From NCBI RefSeq assembly GCF_000764305.2, contig NW_025943988.1, positions 496,001 to 560,000 of the forward strand: 64,000 nucleotides of DNA, given 5' to 3'. The translations under genes and the position numbers were made by a program. The notes under the pieces were generated by a model. It saw nothing but the letters and a program-made list of their open reading frames with translations, was not told where the DNA came from and did not search any database. Source of the stretch: Hyalella azteca (lineage: Eukaryota; Arthropoda; Malacostraca; Amphipoda; Hyalellidae). Below are positions 59,126 through 64,000 of the stretch, in pieces; within the stretch, counting starts at the first letter, position 1, and each line of letters opens with the position of its first letter.

Positions 59126-61243
59126 CAAGACATTTTAAAAGGACGTAAGGGAACCGAGATTCCAACCGTTGTTCAATTTGTTTTTCTCACTCACGTGCGA
59201 GTGACCTATTTAGTGTTGAACATATTTTCCATTAATTTACTAATTGGGGCTAATTCATACATGAAGAATTACAGCATCGATACTAGAAATGATAGAATAT
59301 AGAAATAAGGAGATATAATTCAACTAAGAAATTGGAATTGCTTGCATTGATGAGACAAATACTTTATCATTTATCGCTAATAAATATATTTCTGACCAAA
59401 GATCCATTCAACCCTCGACATTTACGCCTGTATTTGCTATAGGAACATTTTTTTACTAACTTGTGCACTTTTACAGACTTTCAATTACTGAACAGGCTGT
59501 ACAAATTCTTGATTACGAAAACAACTTATACAGAGATTCTGGTGGCATCAGTTGAAATTGGTCCTAAAGTTCTACGTTGATTGAAGGAGCCTCGTTCAGA
59601 ATTCTTAGTCTTTGAACCCTTTCCGTTGCCATCTCACGGATAGCCTAATTAGAAAACTTTTTCTACCAGCGAATATAATATTGCAGTAATATGAGAAATA
59701 TAGGCTGAGTAGAATGATTGACACATTGTTTCATTAGTGATTAAATTAAAACTCCTATTAGTGGTTAAATTAAAAACCAGGTTTGGATTTCAACTGGCAA
59801 GCAGGTATAAAAATATTGATACTGAACTCCTTATTGCAGACTTGAAATTCTAATCCCAAATATTCTTGAAATAGACGAAATTAATCATGTCTGTGTTTAA
59901 AATCAGCAATGAAAGTCCTTGCCAAACGAAGATTTTTTCTGTTTTGGTCGATGCTTCGAGTGTTCCATAAAAAATTCTCAGCCATCTTAGGTTTTCCACT
60001 CAATTGGGACCTCTGCTGGACCAAAACATGGCAGTGGACCAGGGCAAGCCGCCAGAAATTAATTTATTTCTTTGGTAGTTTTTACTTGGATTCAATTCGC
60101 AATTTAATACGAAGATGGAGGCACTCTAAGTAAGGATTTTAGTTTTTTTGCTCTCTTCAATACTTTCTATATATAAATATTTTTAATCGAAGATTTTCTA
60201 AAACATTAATCGTAGTAGGGGAATAATTCAGTAAGCGCTGGCAACAAGTCATCTTGGGTGATTTGTTTAATTACAAATTGGTAATCAAATTTATCAAACC
60301 CATGCCTATAATATCCTTCTAATTTTGTTCAGCATAAAGAACATTACACTCTTCCCCGACTCCCACGATGATCTATAAGACATTCAAGTAAAATGAAAAA
60401 AGTTAAAGTTGAATGCACGTGTCATAAATTCAAAGATTTGGATTTCACCTAAAGATTCATTTCCTGTTTAATTATCCCTGTGTATTCTTAGAAAATGTTT
60501 TTATTCACTCGTACAATTCATCGGCTGTGTTGAGTTAAACTCTTCGATGGCTGAACGATCGCCGTGTAACGACAGTCCCTTGGCGACTGAACGCGAGGAA
60601 TTTCATCACAGATTTTTACGTCGAAATGAAACAGCGGTGTGAGGGACGTATTATGGAACGTATTTCAGTGATTTCGTTCCCTTTTCGAACGAATTTCAAT
60701 TGACACGGGAAAAATTAAATAGTTTTTACAACGAAAGATTTGAAATGAAAAAAAAAAGAAAAAAAATTTTTTGTTTTACAACAATTAACAATTTTTTGGC
60801 CAGAATTATCGAGACTGTCGGATTAAGTATCAATATCTTCGCTTTTTTTATGGTGAAAGTTTTTATTTATTGGCCCAAAAATTCATCATTTAGAAATTTA
60901 TTAAACGGTACGAGACTCATTAATCAAACGTAAAGAAAATATTTGTCAGGAAATATTCTGATTCTGAGAACGCTGGAGAAATGGTTCCTCATTTTCACTG
61001 TTCGACATTGGACGCGACATAAATTTAAAGACTTTGATCGAGCCAAAGCCACGCTATAAAGACTAGCTTTTATTCTCCAATGCTAAGACGTGATCAAGCA
61101 GTAAATCAATTAGGAAATATGTTATTAAGTAAGTTCCATTTGGTTCCGTTTGGAGGCAATGGCTTAAGAATTAAAGACTTTTACTCTATCTTCGAGCAGT
61201 GCATCATAATTTGCAGAAGTGAACTGCGGCATTCTTTTCCATA
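59126..61243. other. Non-coding stretch
   Basis: No gene is recognised. Frames at 59909-60133 and 60700-60933 carry no motif. A GC-richer patch lies at about 60535-60660. Confidence 0.5.
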
Positions 61244-61404
61244 CACTCAGGAAAAAAGGGTTATGTTGTCCAAATAGTGACATGCTCTCTCTGCACGTAG
61301 CACTGATACGCCCGTTTGCCAGGGAAAAATTGGGTCAGGGTGATCTACACAAGGCAGAAAGTGCATCGCTAATTTGGACAAAATCTCGCTCATTTCTCTG
61401 ACTG
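61244..61404. mobile_element. MITE related to the 35-bp array at 22336
   Basis: The left end reads CACTCAGGAAAAAAGGGTTA then TGTTGTCCAAATAGTGAC. The right end, read in reverse, is CAGTCAGAGAAATGAGCGAG then ATTTTGTCCAAATTAGCGATG. The two match imperfectly over about 55 bases, including TTGTCCAAAT on both sides and CTCTGC / TTCTGC further in. Length is 161 bases with no coding capacity. The left terminal segment matches the beginning of the array at 22336-22380, so both derive from one family. Target duplication is unclear. Confidence 0.6.
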
Positions 61405-64000
61405 CAATAAAGTGTTCCATCGTACCTGCAACTTTTATGTTGGCCTCTCATATGCTGCGGCTTAGAATTCTTAGAATTAAAACTCATGCATCACTACTGA
61501 AGTCAATATAGAAATGATTATTTAGTAATTCTAATGCATTTGTCCTGCTTACTGAAACGATTAGAGCGGATTGTGATATGGGTTTTTAAACTGCATTTTT
61601 GTTTTAGTGTTTTTCTTATAAATGGTAGTTATGGTATTTAAGACGAGGTTGATGATAAAAAATTGTGAAGTTGAGCACAGATTTCTCGAAAATTACTGAA
61701 AGATCTCGGACGCAGCTAAAAAATTGATAGCTATATAGAACCGCATTTATTATATATTACGAATAACTGACAATAATTATTGATAACATTAAAACCGAAA
61801 AATTTAGACAAATTTAGTTTATGATCGTAATTAAATTTCACAAAAATCATTTGAAATCGTGTTTTTTTTTATTGTTGGAGAAATAAAATTGTACATTTCT
61901 AAGGAAAATATACTTCTTTATAGTTTTGTTTGTACTTCCAGAATTTTTTGCCGAATTTGTGCCATTTCATCCGGAATTACAAAGCTAATAACAAAGAATC
62001 TTACGTACGTGACAATTAATGATTATTTAGTAACTTTCCCGGTCACTCTCCCCTTTGCATCCAACTCGATGTAGCAAGCCACGCTACTTGAAGCATTTAT
62101 GCTAATTTTATTTGATCAAAAGCCTTTATATCGAGCCCAACTGGACCGTCTAAATAGCATGGCTCTGCAGCTCACTGCAAGTGTTTACTGGCGCGTGACT
62201 TCCGTAGACTTTCACCGCTGGGGAAACGATAGCGTGTCTGCTTTGAATAGTCTGGTAAACCGTACTCTGGTTCAATGAATGAAATTAAGGTAATTATTGC
62301 ATTTGCCTTTAAATGAACATACCATGAAACTAACTGCACAACATTGTGGAATCAATTGAATCTATTACACATCCGAAGAACTGAAATTATATGCAATCTG
62401 AACAATAACGGCAATTTTTAAAGCTGACTTTTAACACTAGATATTGGAAATTTATTTGGAAGTGTTCCGTCATAACAAAATATTTCGTACTCAAATTAAT
62501 AATTATCATTACCGAGAAAAGAAATTATTATTTATCAGAAGAGTTGTGTTATGAAAGAATTCCCGTACAAGATCTCCTGAGATTATTGTCGCATGTCACA
62601 TTAATGGCACGGCTGTCTTTCCTGTCATTATATTTTGACATCTATTTGCTGTTTGAGAAGATAGATACAAGACTGCCCAGACTCCTCGTATGAAACCAAA
62701 AATTCAGTAATTTCTGTATGACTTTGGGTCTAAATTGATACTGATAAGATTTGGTCCGAGCAAATTTTCGAAAAGTAGAGAGGCGAAATTTTTTATTTAA
62801 AAAATGGGGGTACAGGAGAAAAAGGTTAGTAAACTGAACAAATATCCAAATCAGGTGAAAAGATTGAAGCCCCAAAAATGTTGTATTATATGCTAAAATA
62901 ATTAAACTTCAGAAAATATGTTCGTAAAAAACGCTGCCTCAAATCAAAATATTATCATAAGATATTTCATGAATATAATTCAATATTATTCTCTGGGTGT
63001 TATACTGGATAAAAGTTTTTGATAAACACCATGCTTCGGATAAATGTTGCTAAAATTGGTTCATTCAGTAACTCCTGACAATTACGCGCATAAAACTACG
63101 TTACTATTTTGCAGAAAAAAAATGTATCCTGGCTATTTAAAGTCGAGGTCAATAACGTTAATGAGACTTCAACTTGCATAATGGTGACAAAGAGAGAGAC
63201 AATTATTATATATATGTCTTTATGGAGATCTATGTTTTTTTCAACTAAATTTTCAATAATTGAAATGATTTGCATGAACATTCGTTACCTTATTTCACGC
63301 AACTCTAAATTATGGAACGTAAGTAGTTATTTAGCTACTCTGTAACATCTGAAAACAAATTAGAGAAAATACTGAGAAAAACTATCAATTAGTTGTGTAT
63401 TAGAAGGAAGTTTTCAAACATTATAAAAATATCTAACATTCTTTTGTTCGTCAGTCCCATCTAGCTCTTCCCGAATGTATCTTATGAATATGCTTCGCAT
63501 TCTATGAATTAACACGATTTTTTTCTATTCTGAACAATAACAAAATATTGGAACTTCAAAATTAGAATATTACTATTCTAAGTAGTATGTAGTATTACTA
63601 AGTAGTATTCTATGTATTACTATATTCCTATTAGATTTTCATATCCAATAATTTTCTGAAATTATTTATGACAATTTAGCTTCATACCTAAATTCTTCAC
63701 TGCATTTTCCACCAATTTTTTCCTAACCAAGAAAATGTCGAGTCTTGGTTCCTGGCTCACGGCGATAGCCATCCTGCCAATTCCCGTCGTCCGCTGTTCC
63801 CTTGTAATCTGCGTAGAAGCAATTTCCTTTACCGGACTTCCGCAGCCTCGCATATTCACGCAATCTACGTTTTCTTATCGGTACTCAGCAATGAAAAGGA
63901 AGATAAGAAAATTGTGATGGAGATAAAAACATATGCTAGACATGCGGATCATCTTTTAATTATTGACGGCTACATTATGAGTTGTGTTAGAGAAATTTTC
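61405..64000. other. Non-coding stretch to the window end
   Basis: No gene is supported. Around 63565-63630 TAGTATT-type units (AAGTAGTATTCTATGTATTAC) are repeated irregularly. A segment at 63662-63917 is open on both strands (65 codons minus, 60 plus) and GC-richer than its surroundings. The minus frame begins with GTG and has an in-frame stop five codons further upstream, so it is not a convincing exon. Confidence 0.5.

Noticed and set aside
63662..63917. Both-strand open segment near the window end
   Set aside because: The minus frame starts at GTG with a stop just upstream, and no domain is recognisable in either translation.

Overview
This window looks like non-coding nuclear DNA from an animal, most likely an arthropod. 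It is AT-rich throughout. No open reading frame exceeds about 125 codons, and none of the short ones is a protein I recognise. There are no operons, ribosome binding sites or phage or plasmid genes. It carries the usual debris of an insect-type genome: short terminal-inverted-repeat elements (MITEs), a tRNA-derived SINE, retroposon 3' ends, many minisatellites and AAT microsatellites. The arthropod call rests on this repeat mix, including a deleted element whose leftover start codon and first residues resemble arthropod DUF4817-type transposases from memory. The window could be intergenic or part of a very long intron; the sequence does not decide.

Layout. 0-5 kb: a fold-back element (752-922), a 70-bp tandem array (1571-1885) and a cluster of nested palindromes (3349-3409). 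5-20 kb: an AAT microsatellite (5887-6019), the first copy of a dispersed 150-180 bp family (11207-11362), a Harbinger-like MITE (12717-13000), a mariner-like MITE (16391-16691), and a GC-rich hairpin cluster next to a 61-bp array (18892-19285). 22-23.2 kb: a 35-bp array seeded from a MITE end and cut off by a perfect Tn5 mosaic-end junction, which is a sequencing-library artefact, followed by a tRNA-derived SINE. 29-37 kb: three more copies of the dispersed family, a GC-rich candidate element, a possible solo LTR, an 18-bp array and a TA-flanked MITE. 38-41.3 kb: a dense minisatellite district with five tandem arrays of different period. 42.9-43.8 kb: two retroposon tail copies and a perfect 21-bp-arm hairpin. 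44-64 kb: mostly featureless apart from an AAT microsatellite, a 39-bp array, a 78-bp-spaced duplication and a MITE related to the 35-bp array.

No genes work together here. The two most useful results are these. (1) Adapter contamination at 22536-22573 makes the local assembly unreliable and creates a false peptide. (2) A four-copy family has inverted subterminal motifs, a central GTCC/GTCT microsatellite and a palindrome near one end, which resembles the layout of Helentron-derived DINE-1/HINE elements. I found no convincing new biological system.
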